This document shows, piece after piece, positions 34,411-44,554 of a stretch of DNA of 64,000 nucleotides. Positions within the stretch are counted from its first letter, which is position 1, and the number at the start of each line of letters is the position of its first letter. This stretch comes from JACCTU01 sp963848525 (GTDB lineage Bacteria > Actinomycetota > Thermoleophilia > Gaiellales > Gaiellaceae), in the NCBI GenBank assembly GCA_963848525.1, contig CAWKDZ010000003.1, positions 248,001 to 312,000 on the forward strand. The letters run 5' to 3'. Made by a program: the position numbers and the translations under genes. Under the pieces are notes generated by a model that saw only the letters and a program-made list of their open reading frames with translations, made no database searches and was not told where the DNA came from.

Positions 34411-35547
34411 CTAGCCGGTGTCGACGGCGGTGATTATTTGGCCCTTGCCGGACTCCTTGGCGCGGTACAGGGCGTTGTCCGCGCGCTGGAAGAAGGTGAC
34501 GGCATCGTCGTCCGGCCGCAGCTCCGCTACCCCGGCGGAGAAGAGCAGGCGCCCGGCCGGCCCGGTGGGCCTCGTCCCGACCGAGTGCTGGATCCGGCGG
34601 TAGAGCTGGTCGGCGTCGGCCATCGTCGACTCGGGCAGGATCACGGCGAACTCGTCTCCGCCGACGCGGCAGGCGATGTCCGCGGAGCGCACGACCTCGC
34701 GGACGCGCGCGGCTGCGTCGGCGAGCACGCCGTCGCCGGCGAGGTGGCCGATCCGGTCGTTGATCGCCTTGAAGTCGTCGAGGTCGAACACGATCAGGCC
34801 TAGCCGGCGGTCGTAGCGGTGCGCGCGGGCGACCTCGCGGGCCAGCGTCTCGTGGAAGAAGCGCCGGTTGTGGAGGCCCGTCAAGGCGTCCAGGTCGGCC
34901 AGCTGGCGCGCCTCACGGAAGCTGCGGGCGTTGTCGATCGCGGGGCCGGCGCGGGAGGCGAGCTCCTCCAGCTCGCCGATCACTTCGTCGTCGAGCGGGC
35001 TCTGGCGGCGAGAGAAGACGACCAGGTAGCCGTCGTTCTCCGCCGCGAGCGGCATCGGCACGGCGAGGCCGGCGTGGATCAGCTCGTTGCCGCCGCCGAG
35101 CTCCTCCGGCGCGTAGCGGTAGGTCATCCCGATCGCGCGGGCGCGCTTGCCGTTCGGCGGCCCGGCGATCGCCTGCCGCTCGGCCTCGTCCTGCGAGAGT
35201 CCGAGGGTCGCGACGAGCGGCGGTCCCGACGAGTTGGAGAGCCAGATCAGTGCCGCGTCGGTCTGCGTCTCGTCGGTGGCCGCCTCGAGCGTCCGGCCGA
35301 GCACCTCGTCGAGGTCGATCGTGCCGCCGAGCTCGTTCAGGAGGCGGGTCCGGCGGAGCTCCTCCTCCGCTTGCTCCCTCGCCGCGGCGAGCTCCCGGGC
35401 GAGCTCGTCGATGCGCGAGTTGAGCACTTCCACGAGCTCGGCGACACGGGCATCCGACCCGCGGGAGGAGCGGCGCGCGAGCAGGAAGGCCAGCAGGAGC
35501 GCGAGGAGCGCGAGAGCTGCCACACCGAGGGCGACGTACAGAGTCAT
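34411..35547 (-). CDS. Membrane GAF-GGDEF diguanylate cyclase
   Basis: Predicted to make cyclic di-GMP from GTP. The 378-residue protein has one N-terminal membrane helix (residues 3-25), a coiled coil (38-72), a GAF-like domain (about 75-210) and a GGDEF domain (215-375) with the intact RVGGDEFAVILPES active loop. The product-inhibition I-site RSAD stands five residues before GGDEF, so feedback control is expected. The 266-bp gap upstream carries the divergent str-operon promoter. Confidence 0.9.
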   Translation of the reverse strand: MTLYVALGVAALALLALLLAFLLARRSSRGSDARVAELVEVLNSRIDELARELAAAREQAEEELRRTRLLNELGGTIDLDEVLGRTLEAATDETQTDAALIWLSNSSGPPLVATLGLSQDEAERQAIAGPPNGKRARAIGMTYRYAPEELGGGNELIHAGLAVPMPLAAENDGYLVVFSRRQSPLDDEVIGELEELASRAGPAIDNARSFREARQLADLDALTGLHNRRFFHETLAREVARAHRYDRRLGLIVFDLDDFKAINDRIGHLAGDGVLADAAARVREVVRSADIACRVGGDEFAVILPESTMADADQLYRRIQHSVGTRPTGPAGRLLFSAGVAELRPDDDAVTFFQRADNALYRAKESGKGQIITAVDTG

Positions 35548-35711
35548 GGTCCGAAGTCGCCACCCCGCCGCCGGGCGGGGGTCGTCTCACTGTAGTGGCG
35601 CTCGAGCAGTAAGTCTCCAGGTTGAAAGCGGGAAAAGCGAGGACTAGACGATCGCAGGTGAACCGGACGCGAACGCCGGCCGGACGCGCTCTGGAAGCGG
35701 GTTCGGCGCGT

Positions 35712-35740
35712 TTGACGGCTGTTCCGAGCGCCGGTACCAT
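35712..35740 (+). promoter_or_regulatory. Promoter of the str (rpsL) supercluster
   Basis: TTGACG (35712-35717), 17-bp spacer, TACCAT (35735-35740): close to the sigma-70 consensus with ideal spacing. The expected +1 is near 35747, giving a leader of about 67 nt before rpsL. Best promoter match in the window. Confidence 0.7.
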
Positions 35741-35752
35741 GGCCTCCGCGGT

Positions 35753-35773
35753 TGGCAGGGCGCGCCCCTGCCA
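35753..35773 (+). promoter_or_regulatory. Leader hairpin upstream of rpsL
   Basis: A perfect 8-bp stem, tggcaggg / ccctgcca, with a cgcgc loop, just downstream of the predicted transcription start. It could stabilise the leader or act in S12/S7-type feedback; no experiment is implied. The rpsL start lacks a strong Shine-Dalgarno (only gcccgag). Confidence 0.4.
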
Positions 35774-35813
35774 GCCTTCTGTGTGTCAGGACGCACATCA
35801 GCCGCCCGAGACC

Positions 35814-36185
35814 ATGCCGACTGTCAATCAGCTCATCCGGAAGCCCAGGACCACGCCCAAGGCGAAGGTCAAGACGCCCGCGCTCCGCGGCGCCCCCCAG
35901 AAGCGGGGCGTCTGCACGCGCGTGTACACGACCACCCCGAAGAAGCCGAACTCGGCCCTCCGGAAGGTCGCCCGCGTCAGGCTGACGAACCAGATGGAGG
36001 TCGGCGCCTACATCCCGGGCGAGGGTCACAACCTGCAGGAGCACTCCGTCGTCCTCATTCGTGGCGGCCGGGTCAAAGACCTGCCGGGCTTCCGCTACAA
36101 GGTGATCCGCGCGGCGCTCGACACGTCCGGCGTCTCCGACCGCAAGCAGGGCCGCTCGAAGTACGGCGCCAAGCGGGGTTCGTAG
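35814..36185 (+). CDS. rpsL: 30S ribosomal protein S12
   Basis: Decoding-centre protein, 123 residues. MPTVNQLIRKPRTTPKAK, CTRVYTTTPKKPNSALRKVA and the second streptomycin-pocket loop GGRVKDLPGFRYKVIR are all conserved, with the two classic lysines present. The stop overlaps the rpsG GTG by one base. Confidence 0.97.
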   Translation: MPTVNQLIRKPRTTPKAKVKTPALRGAPQKRGVCTRVYTTTPKKPNSALRKVARVRLTNQMEVGAYIPGEGHNLQEHSVVLIRGGRVKDLPGFRYKVIRAALDTSGVSDRKQGRSKYGAKRGS

Positions 36186-36655
36186 TGCCCAGGCGCGCAG
36201 AGGTCCAGGTCCGGCCGATCGAGTCGGACGCCGTCCACGACAGCCAGCTGGTCACGCAGGTGATCAACAAGGTGATGCAGGACGGCAAGAAGTCGCTCGC
36301 CGAGCAGATCGTCTACGGCGCCCTGGACGAGATCGGCGAGAAGACCGGCCGGCCGCCGGTCGAGGTGCTCGACCAGGCGGTCAAGACGGTCACGCCCGTG
36401 CTCGAGGTGCGCTCCCGCCGCGTCGGCGGGGCGAACTACCAGGTGCCCGTCGAGGTGCCGCAGCGCCGCGCGCGGACGCTCGCCGTCCGCTGGCTCGTCC
36501 AGTACGCGCGCGAGCGGCGCGAGAAGGGGATGCAGGCCAAGCTCGTCGGCGAGATCCTCGACGCGCTCAACCAGCAGGGCGGCGCGTTCAAGAAGAAGGA
36601 CGACATCTACCGGATGGCGCAGGCCAACAAGGCCTTCGCGCACTACCGCTGGTAA
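36185..36655 (+). CDS. rpsG: 30S ribosomal protein S7
   Basis: 16S rRNA 3'-domain assembly protein, 156 residues, GTG start in TAGTG. Conserved blocks: QVINKVMQDGKKSLAEQIVY, VEVRSRRVGGANYQVPVEV-like region, and the C-terminal MAQANKAFAHYRW. Confidence 0.97.
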   Translation: MPRRAEVQVRPIESDAVHDSQLVTQVINKVMQDGKKSLAEQIVYGALDEIGEKTGRPPVEVLDQAVKTVTPVLEVRSRRVGGANYQVPVEVPQRRARTLAVRWLVQYARERREKGMQAKLVGEILDALNQQGGAFKKKDDIYRMAQANKAFAHYRW

Positions 36656-36660
36656 GCACG

Positions 36661-38745
36661 ATGGCAGTCACACAGCAGGCGATTGCGCTCGACCGCGTCC
36701 GGAACATCGGGATCATGGCCCACATCGACGCGGGCAAGACCACGACGACGGAGCGGATCCTCTACTACACCGGCCGCACCCACAAGATGGGCGAGGTTCA
36801 CGAGGGCGCAGCGACGATGGACTGGATGGCGCAGGAGCAGGAGCGCGGGATCACGATCACCTCCGCCGCGACGACGGCGCAGTGGCGCGACCATCGCATC
36901 AACATTATCGATACGCCCGGGCACGTGGACTTTACGATGGAGGTGGAGCGGAGCCTGCGCGTCCTCGACGGCGCGATCGCCGTCTTCGACTCCGTGGCGG
37001 GCGTCGAGCCGCAGTCCGAGACCGTCTGGCGGCAGGCCGACCGCTATGCCGTGCCGCGCATCGCCTTCATCAACAAGCTCGACAGGACCGGCGCGGACTT
37101 CTTCGCCTCCGTCCAGTCGATGGTCGACCGCCTGGGCGCGAAGCCGGTGCCGATCCAGCTGCCGGTCGGGCAAGAGGAGCACCACCGCGGCGTCGTCGAC
37201 CTCGTCGAGATGCGCGCGATCACTTACGCCGACGACCTCGGCACGAAGATGGAGATCGAGGAGATCCCCGCCGAGCTGCTCGAGCAGGCGCAGGAGTACC
37301 ACCACCAGCTGATCGACTCGGTCGCCGACCACGACGACGAGCTGATGGAGACGTACCTCGTCGACGAGACGGCGGTGACCCCCGAGATGCTGAAGCGCGC
37401 GCTCCGCGCGGCGACGCTCGACATCTCGGTCACGCCGGTGCTGGCCGGCTCGGCCTTCAAGAACAAGGGCGTCCAGCCGCTGCTCGACGCGGTCGTCGAC
37501 TACCTGCCGAGCCCGCTCGACGTGCCGCCGATCCACGGGATCGACCCGCGCACCGAGCACGAGCTCTCCCGCCTGCCGGCTCTCGACGAGCCCTTCGCGG
37601 CGTTGGCGTTCAAGGTCATGTCCGACCCGTACGTCGGGAAGCTCACGTACATCCGCGTCTACTCCGGCCAGCTGAAGGCGGGCGACCGGGTGCTGAACAC
37701 GACGACGGGCAAGACCGAGCGGATCGCGCGGATTCTGCAGATGCACGCGAACCACCGCGAGGAGCGCGAGGACCTGGGCGCCGGCGAGATCGCCGCGCTC
37801 GTCGGGGTGAAGAACACGACGACCGGCGACACGCTCGCGGTCGAGACGGCCCCGATCAAGCTCGAGTCGATGGAGTTCCCGGAACCGGTCATCTCCGTCG
37901 CGGTCGAGCCGAAGACGAAGGGCGACCAGGACAAGCTCGGGCAGGGGCTCCAGCGCCTGACCGAGGAGGACCCGACGTTCCGCGTGCGGACCGACGAGGA
38001 GACGGGGCAGACGCTCATCGCCGGGATGGGCGAGCTGCACCTCGAGATCATCGTCGACCGGCTCAAGCGCGAGTTCAGCGTCGACGCCAACGTCGGCCGC
38101 CCGCAGGTCGCCTACCGCGAGACGATCGACCGGCCGGTCCAGAAGATCGAGGGCAAGTTCGTCCGCCAAACGGGAGGCCGCGGCCAGTACGGCCACGCGG
38201 TGATCGACATGGAGCCCTTCTCGGGCGGCGGCTACGAGTTCGTCGACAAGATCGTGGGCGGGAAGATTCCGAAGGAGTACATCCCCTCGGTCGACCTCGG
38301 CATCCAGGAGGCGATGGAGGCGGGCGTGCTCGCGGGCTACCCGGTCGTCGACATCCGCGTCGAGCTCGTCGACGGGTCTTTCCACGACGTCGACTCGAGC
38401 GAGATCTCGTTCAAGGTCGCCGGGTCGATGGCCTTCAAGGAGGCGATGAAGCGCGCGAAGCCGAAGCTGCTCGAGCCGGTCATGGCCGTCGAGGTCGTGA
38501 CGCCCGAGGAGTACCTCGGCGACGTGATGGGCAACCTGAACTCCCGCCGCGGCCGGGTCGAGCACCTCGAGCCGCGCGGGAACGCGCAGTCGATCCGCGC
38601 GAAGGTTCCGCTCGCCGAGATGTTCGGGTACGCCACCGACCTGCGGTCGATGACCCAGGGTCGCGCAACCTTCACCATGCAGTTCGACAAGTACGAGGAC
38701 GTTCCGCAGTCGATCGCGACGGAGCTCGTCGCGGCTGAGGCGTAG
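36661..38745 (+). CDS. fusA: Elongation factor G
   Basis: Translocase GTPase of 694 residues. P-loop AHIDAGKTTTTE, switch I RGITITSAATTAQW, G3 DTPGHVDF and G4 NKLDRTGADF are all intact. Domains II-V follow with GMGELHLEIIVDRLKREF and the domain IV tip region (TGGRGQYGHAVIDMEPF). It lies 5 nt after rpsG and 20 nt before tuf. Confidence 0.98.
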   Translation: MAVTQQAIALDRVRNIGIMAHIDAGKTTTTERILYYTGRTHKMGEVHEGAATMDWMAQEQERGITITSAATTAQWRDHRINIIDTPGHVDFTMEVERSLRVLDGAIAVFDSVAGVEPQSETVWRQADRYAVPRIAFINKLDRTGADFFASVQSMVDRLGAKPVPIQLPVGQEEHHRGVVDLVEMRAITYADDLGTKMEIEEIPAELLEQAQEYHHQLIDSVADHDDELMETYLVDETAVTPEMLKRALRAATLDISVTPVLAGSAFKNKGVQPLLDAVVDYLPSPLDVPPIHGIDPRTEHELSRLPALDEPFAALAFKVMSDPYVGKLTYIRVYSGQLKAGDRVLNTTTGKTERIARILQMHANHREEREDLGAGEIAALVGVKNTTTGDTLAVETAPIKLESMEFPEPVISVAVEPKTKGDQDKLGQGLQRLTEEDPTFRVRTDEETGQTLIAGMGELHLEIIVDRLKREFSVDANVGRPQVAYRETIDRPVQKIEGKFVRQTGGRGQYGHAVIDMEPFSGGGYEFVDKIVGGKIPKEYIPSVDLGIQEAMEAGVLAGYPVVDIRVELVDGSFHDVDSSEISFKVAGSMAFKEAMKRAKPKLLEPVMAVEVVTPEEYLGDVMGNLNSRRGRVEHLEPRGNAQSIRAKVPLAEMFGYATDLRSMTQGRATFTMQFDKYEDVPQSIATELVAAEA

Positions 38746-38765
38746 GAAAGGAGCAAGGGAGCAGA

Positions 38766-39956
<1,191 letters not shown>

Positions 39957-39975
39957 GAAAGGGAAACGGGGACCG

Positions 39976-40284
39976 GTGGCTCAGTCGAAGATCCGTATCC
40001 GCCTGAAGGGCTACGACCATCAGGCACTCGACCGCTCGGCGGCGTCGATCGTCGAGACGGCGACGCGTACCGGCGCGACGATCACCGGTCCCGTTCCGCT
40101 CCCGACGGAGAAGAACGTCTACGTCGTCATCCGCAGTCCGTTCAAGGACAAGGACTCGCGCGAGCACTTCGAAGTGCGGACGCACAAGCGGCTGATCGAC
40201 ATCCACTCGCCCACGCCGAAGACGGTCGACTCGCTGATGCGGCTCGACCTCCCGGCCGGCGTCGACATCGAGATCAAGCTGTGA
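39976..40284 (+). CDS. rpsJ: 30S ribosomal protein S10
   Basis: A 102-residue protein from GTG 39976 (MAQSKIRIRLKGYDHQALDR), with RTHKRLIDIHSPTPKTVDSL. It also serves NusB-dependent antitermination in other bacteria. First gene of the S10 group; 4-nt GTGA overlap with rplC. Confidence 0.97.
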   Translation: MAQSKIRIRLKGYDHQALDRSAASIVETATRTGATITGPVPLPTEKNVYVVIRSPFKDKDSREHFEVRTHKRLIDIHSPTPKTVDSLMRLDLPAGVDIEIKL

Positions 40285-40898
40285 AGGGCATCCTCGGCAA
40301 GAAGCTGGGCATGACCCAGATCTTCGACGCGGATACCGGCGCAATCACTTCCGTGACCGTGATCGAGGCCGGGCCGTGCCCGGTCGTGACGGTGCGCACG
40401 CAGGCCGAGGACGGCTACGACGCCGTCCAGCTCGCGTACGAGCCGGTCGCCGAGCGCAAGCTCAGCGGCGGCGAGGTCGGCCACCTGCGCAAGCACGAGG
40501 TCGAGCCGCACCGGCACGTCCGCGAGTTCCGCGGGGCGACCGAGCTCGTGCCCGGCGAGAGCGTCACCGTCGAGACGTTCGAGCCCGGCGACAAGGTGAA
40601 GGTCTCGGGGATCGGGATCGGCAAGGGCTTCGCGGGGACGATCAAGCGGCACAACTTCCACCGCGGCCCGGTCTCGCACGGCTCGCACAACGTCCGCAAG
40701 CCGGGCTCGATCGGCGCGTCGGCGACACCGTCGCGCGTCTTCAAGGGCATGAAGATGGCCGGCCGGATGGGCGGCAAGCGCCGGACGCAGCTAGGGCTGA
40801 CCGTCCACTCGACCGACCCCGAGCGCAACCTGCTGCTCGTCAAGGGCGCCGTCCCGGGCCCGAAGAACGGCCTCGTCGAGGTCAGGGAGCAGCGCTGA
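40281..40898 (+). CDS. rplC: 50S ribosomal protein L3
   Basis: A 205-residue protein, GTG start, ILGKKLGMTQIFDADTG, with the peptidyl-transferase-reaching loop GPVSHGSHNVRKPGSIGASA. One-base overlap with rplD. Confidence 0.97.
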   Translation: MKGILGKKLGMTQIFDADTGAITSVTVIEAGPCPVVTVRTQAEDGYDAVQLAYEPVAERKLSGGEVGHLRKHEVEPHRHVREFRGATELVPGESVTVETFEPGDKVKVSGIGIGKGFAGTIKRHNFHRGPVSHGSHNVRKPGSIGASATPSRVFKGMKMAGRMGGKRRTQLGLTVHSTDPERNLLLVKGAVPGPKNGLVEVREQR

Positions 40899-41521
40899 TG
40901 GCCGCCCCGAAGGCACCGCTGCTCGACTCGTCCGGCAAGAAGTCGAAGGACGTCTCCCTCGAGGAGAGGGTCTTCGGCGCCGACGTCAAGCCGCACCTCG
41001 TGCACGAGGCCGTGCGCGCCGAGTTCGCGTCGCACCGCTCCGGGACGAAGGCCGTCAAGAGCCGCGGGCTCGTCGCCGGCGGGCGCTCGAAGCCGTGGCG
41101 GCAGAAGGGCACGGGCCGCGCGCGGCAGGGGACGACGCGCGCCGTGCAGTGGAGGGGCGGCGGCGTCGCGTTCGCGCCGCGCACGAACTTCGAGGTCAAG
41201 GTGAACCGCAAGGAGCTGCGCGCCGCGTTCCGCTCGGCGCTCTCCGACCACGTCCAGGCCGGCACGCTCGGCGTGCTCGGGGCCGCGCTCGCGGAGCCGT
41301 CGACGAAGGAGGCTTCGGCGCTTCTGACTGCGTGGGGCCAGGAGCTGCCGCTCGTCGTCGTCGCGACCGAGACCGAGGAGGGCGTGCACAAGTCGTTCCG
41401 CAACTTGGACGACGTGCTCGTCACGGTCCCGGGCGAGCTCGAGGTCTCCGAGCTCGTGTGGGCGCGCTCGGTGCTCGTGACCGAGCCGGCGCTGCCGCTG
41501 ATCGAGAGGAGGGCTTCGTAG
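40898..41521 (+). CDS. rplD: 50S ribosomal protein L4
   Basis: A 207-residue protein lining the exit tunnel. The extended loop is visible as GGRSKPWRQKGTGRARQGTT; the C-terminal domain ends PLIERRAS. In some bacteria it regulates the S10 operon. ATG in TGATG after rplC. Confidence 0.96.
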   Translation: MAAPKAPLLDSSGKKSKDVSLEERVFGADVKPHLVHEAVRAEFASHRSGTKAVKSRGLVAGGRSKPWRQKGTGRARQGTTRAVQWRGGGVAFAPRTNFEVKVNRKELRAAFRSALSDHVQAGTLGVLGAALAEPSTKEASALLTAWGQELPLVVVATETEEGVHKSFRNLDDVLVTVPGELEVSELVWARSVLVTEPALPLIERRAS

Positions 41522-41817
41522 TGTCGCTCCATCCGAACGAAGTGCTGCTCGCGCCCGTGGTCTCCGAGAAGAGCTACTCGCTGATCGGCGACAACAAGTA
41601 CTCGTTCCGCATCCACCCGGACGCGCACAAGACGCAGGTCCGCCAGGCCGTCGAAGAACTCTTCGAGGTCAAGGTCGAGCGCGTCAACATCGTCAAAGTG
41701 CAGCCGAAGCCGAAGCGGCGCGGGATGACCCGCGGCATCCGGCCCGGCTGGAAGAAGGCGATCGTGCAGCTCCGCGAGGGCGAGTCGATCGAGATCTTCG
41801 AAGGAGCACAGGTCTGA
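41521..41817 (+). CDS. rplW: 50S ribosomal protein L23
   Basis: A 98-residue exit-port protein that docks SRP and trigger factor. GTG start in TAGTG; conserved VVSEKSYSLIGDNKYSFRI and PKPKRRGMTRGIRPGWKKAI. Confidence 0.96.
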   Translation: MSLHPNEVLLAPVVSEKSYSLIGDNKYSFRIHPDAHKTQVRQAVEELFEVKVERVNIVKVQPKPKRRGMTRGIRPGWKKAIVQLREGESIEIFEGAQV

Positions 41818-42653
41818 TGCCGGTCAGGAAGTTCAAGCCCACGTCACCGGGCCGCCGCTTCATGACCGTCTCGACGTTCGACGACGTAACGAAGTCGAAG
41901 CCCGAGAAGTCCCTGCTCGAGCCGATCAAGAAGAAGGCCGGCCGGAACAACAAGGGCCGCATCACCACGCGCCACCAGGGCGGCGGCCACAAGCGCCGCT
42001 ACCGCGTAGTCGACTTCAAGCGCAAGAAGGACGGCGTCCCGGCGAAGGTCGCCGCGATCGAGTACGACCCGAACCGCTCGGCGCGGATCGCGCTCCTGCA
42101 CTACGCCGACGGCGCCAAGTCGTACATCCTCGCGCCCGCGCGACTCCGCGTCGGCGCGACCGTCGAGTCCGGGCCGGCCGCCGACATCAAGCCGGGGAAC
42201 GCGCTCCCGCTCGAGAACGTCCCGACCGGCACGCTCGTCCACAACGTCGAGCTGAAGCCGGGCCAGGGCGGCAAGATGGCCCGCTCGGCCGGGTCGGGAG
42301 TCCAGCTGGTCGCGAAGGACGACGGCTACGCGGTGCTCAGGCTCCCCTCCGGGGAGATGCGCAGGGTGCCGCTATCCTGTCGGGCCACCGTCGGCCAGGT
42401 CGGAAACCTCGACCACGAGAACGAGACGGGCGGCAAGGCGGGCCGGAGCCGGTGGAAGGGGAAGCGACCATCGGTGCGCGGCTCCGCGATGAACCCCGTC
42501 GACCATCCGCACGGCGGCGGCGAAGGGAAGTCGAAGGGCGGCCGTCACCCGGTGACGCCGTGGGGCGTGCCCACGCTCGGCAAGCCGACGCGGCGCAAGC
42601 ACAAGGACTCGGACAAGTTGATCGTGCGGAGCAGGAAGCGAGGACGTAAGTGA
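41817..42653 (+). CDS. rplB: 50S ribosomal protein L2
   Basis: A 278-residue core protein of the large subunit. MPVRKFKPTSPGRRFMTV, RHQGGGHKRRYRVVDFKRKK and the peptidyl-transferase-proximal VRGSAMNPVDHPHGGGEGKS are conserved. One-base overlap with rplW; 4-nt overlap with rpsS. Confidence 0.98.
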   Translation: MPVRKFKPTSPGRRFMTVSTFDDVTKSKPEKSLLEPIKKKAGRNNKGRITTRHQGGGHKRRYRVVDFKRKKDGVPAKVAAIEYDPNRSARIALLHYADGAKSYILAPARLRVGATVESGPAADIKPGNALPLENVPTGTLVHNVELKPGQGGKMARSAGSGVQLVAKDDGYAVLRLPSGEMRRVPLSCRATVGQVGNLDHENETGGKAGRSRWKGKRPSVRGSAMNPVDHPHGGGEGKSKGGRHPVTPWGVPTLGKPTRRKHKDSDKLIVRSRKRGRK

Positions 42654-42931
42654 GCCGGAGCTCGAAGAAGGGGCCGTTCGTGGAAGACCGCCTGATGCAG
42701 CGCATCGAGGCGATGAACACGTCGGGGTCGAAGCAGATGATCCGGACCTGGTCGCGCAGCTCGACGATCTTCCCCGAGATGATCGGGCACACGATCGCGG
42801 TCCACGACGGACGTAAGCACGTGCCTGTGTTCATCTCCGACCAGATGGTCGGGCACAAGCTCGGCGAGTTCGCACCGACCCGCACGTTCCGCGGCCACTC
42901 CGGTGACCGGAAGGCGCAGGTGAAGAAGTAG
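42650..42931 (+). CDS. rpsS: 30S ribosomal protein S19
   Basis: A 93-residue protein of the small-subunit head. GTG start in GTGA; SRSSKKGPFVEDRLMQRIEA, RSSTIFPEMIGHTIAVHDGR and FAPTRTFRGHSGDRKAQVKK. Confidence 0.97.
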   Translation: MSRSSKKGPFVEDRLMQRIEAMNTSGSKQMIRTWSRSSTIFPEMIGHTIAVHDGRKHVPVFISDQMVGHKLGEFAPTRTFRGHSGDRKAQVKK

Positions 42932-43458
42932 TGGCCACCGCGACCGAGACACGCGAGGTCCGCGCCCAGGCGAAGTGGGTGCGCTCGTCCGCGCGCAAGG
43001 CGCGGCTGGTGCTCGAGCACATCCGCGGCCGCAGCGTCCCCGAGGCGCGCACCGTGCTCGCCTTCAGCGAGCGCGCGGTCGCGCGCGACATCGAGCTCGT
43101 CCTGCGCTCCGCCGTCGCGAACGCGGAGGCCAACCACGGCCTCGCCGGCGACGAGCTCGTCGTCTCGGCGGCGTACGCGGACGAGGGGCCGACGCTGAAG
43201 CGCTGGCGCCCGCGCGCCCGCGGCCGGGTCTCGGCGATCAAGAAGCGCACCTGCCACATCACGGTCGAGCTGACGGCGTCGGAGACGAACGGTGCCGCGC
43301 CGGCGAAGCCGAAGCGCGACACGCCGAAGACCGAGACCGCGAAGCCGCGCGCGCGCAAGCAGCGTCAGCCGCGGGCCGAGAAGACCGCGTCGGCGCCGAA
43401 GCAGGCGGCGGCCCAGAAGCCGCAGCCGGCGCGTCGAACCCAGAAGAAGGGGAGTTAG
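42931..43458 (+). CDS. rplV: 50S ribosomal protein L22 with long basic tail
   Basis: A 175-residue protein from a GTG in TAGTG. The L22 core (about residues 1-113: VRAQAKWVRSSARKARLVLE, tunnel loop near LKRWRPRARGRVSAIKKRTC) is followed by a disordered Lys/Ala/Pro/Arg tail of about 60 residues. L22 is usually about 110-120 residues, so the tail is an extension. It precedes an extended S3. Confidence 0.95.
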   Translation: MATATETREVRAQAKWVRSSARKARLVLEHIRGRSVPEARTVLAFSERAVARDIELVLRSAVANAEANHGLAGDELVVSAAYADEGPTLKRWRPRARGRVSAIKKRTCHITVELTASETNGAAPAKPKRDTPKTETAKPRARKQRQPRAEKTASAPKQAAAQKPQPARRTQKKGS

Positions 43459-43465
43459 GAGACCA

Positions 43466-44554
43466 GTGGGCCAAAAAGTTCATCCGGGCGCCATGCGCGT
43501 CGGCGTGATCCACGACTGGAAGTCGAACTGGTACACGGGCAAGAAGGACTTCCCGCAGTACCTCGTCGAGGACATCAAGATCCGCGACCACATCCAGAAC
43601 AAGCTGGGCCACGCGGGCATCTCCGACATCCTGATCCGCAAGGACAAGCAGCGGATCACGGTCGACATCTACACCGCGCGTCCCGGGATCGTGATCGGCA
43701 AGTCGGGCGTGGAGGTCGACGCGCTCCGTAAGGAGCTGCACGCGATCACCCAGAAGAACGTCCACATCAACATCAACGAGATCAAGCGTCCCGAGCTCGA
43801 TGCGAAGCTCGTCGCGCAGTCGATCGCCGAGCAGCTCCAGAACCGCGTCAGCTTCCGGCGCGCGATGAAGCGCGCGCTCGCGTCGGCCGTGCGCTCGGGC
43901 GCCGAGGGCATCCGCATCCAGTGCGGCGGCCGGCTCGGCGGCGGCGAGATGAGCCGCTCGGAGAGCTACTCGGAGGGCCGCGTGCCGCTGCACACGATTC
44001 GCGCGGACATCGACTACGGCTTCACCGAGGCGAAGACGACCTTCGGCCGGATCGGCGTGAAGGTCTGGATCCACAAGGGCGAGATCATGCCGGAGGGCTT
44101 CGAGGGCTCTCTGGGCGGCAAGGAGCAGCGGCTCGGCGAGCAGGACACGCGCCGCCGCCGCGGCGGCGTCACCGAGGGACTCGGCGCCTCGCGCGAGGGC
44201 GGCCGCGACCGCCAGCGCGACCGCGAGGGGCTCGGGCCCGTGCGGCAGCGCCGGCGGCCCGGCGGCGCCGGCGCGGGGAAGCCGTCCGGCGCCCGCGGCG
44301 GGCGCGGTGGACGGTCCCGCGGCCAGGGCAGCGTCGAGCGCCCGCGCACCGACGAGCAGGCGGTCTCCGCCGAGGGCCGCGAGCAGCCCGAGATCAAGCC
44401 CGAGGTGACGACGACGCCGGCCCCGGTCGCAGACGCGCCGGACACGACGACGGTCAAGCAGCAGACGGAGGATCCGACGAAGCTCGAGCAGTCGGGCGGG
44501 GGCCAGGCGGCCGAGAAGCCGAAGCGCACGCGCAAGAAGGCGAGTGATTCCTAG
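43466..44554 (+). CDS. rpsC: 30S ribosomal protein S3 with long C-terminal tail
   Basis: A 362-residue protein from GTG 43466 behind GGGGAGTTAGGAG (MGQKVHPGAMRVGVIHDWKS). The KH domain (GIVIGKSGVEVDALRKEL) and mRNA-entry helicase region (GFTEAKTTFGRIGVKVWI) are complete by about residue 215. The last 145 residues are low-complexity, first Arg/Gly-rich, then acidic/Thr/Pro-rich, ending RTRKKASDS. S3 is normally 210-280 residues. The stop overlaps the rplP GTG. Confidence 0.96.
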   Translation: MGQKVHPGAMRVGVIHDWKSNWYTGKKDFPQYLVEDIKIRDHIQNKLGHAGISDILIRKDKQRITVDIYTARPGIVIGKSGVEVDALRKELHAITQKNVHININEIKRPELDAKLVAQSIAEQLQNRVSFRRAMKRALASAVRSGAEGIRIQCGGRLGGGEMSRSESYSEGRVPLHTIRADIDYGFTEAKTTFGRIGVKVWIHKGEIMPEGFEGSLGGKEQRLGEQDTRRRRGGVTEGLGASREGGRDRQRDREGLGPVRQRRRPGGAGAGKPSGARGGRGGRSRGQGSVERPRTDEQAVSAEGREQPEIKPEVTTTPAPVADAPDTTTVKQQTEDPTKLEQSGGGQAAEKPKRTRKKASDS

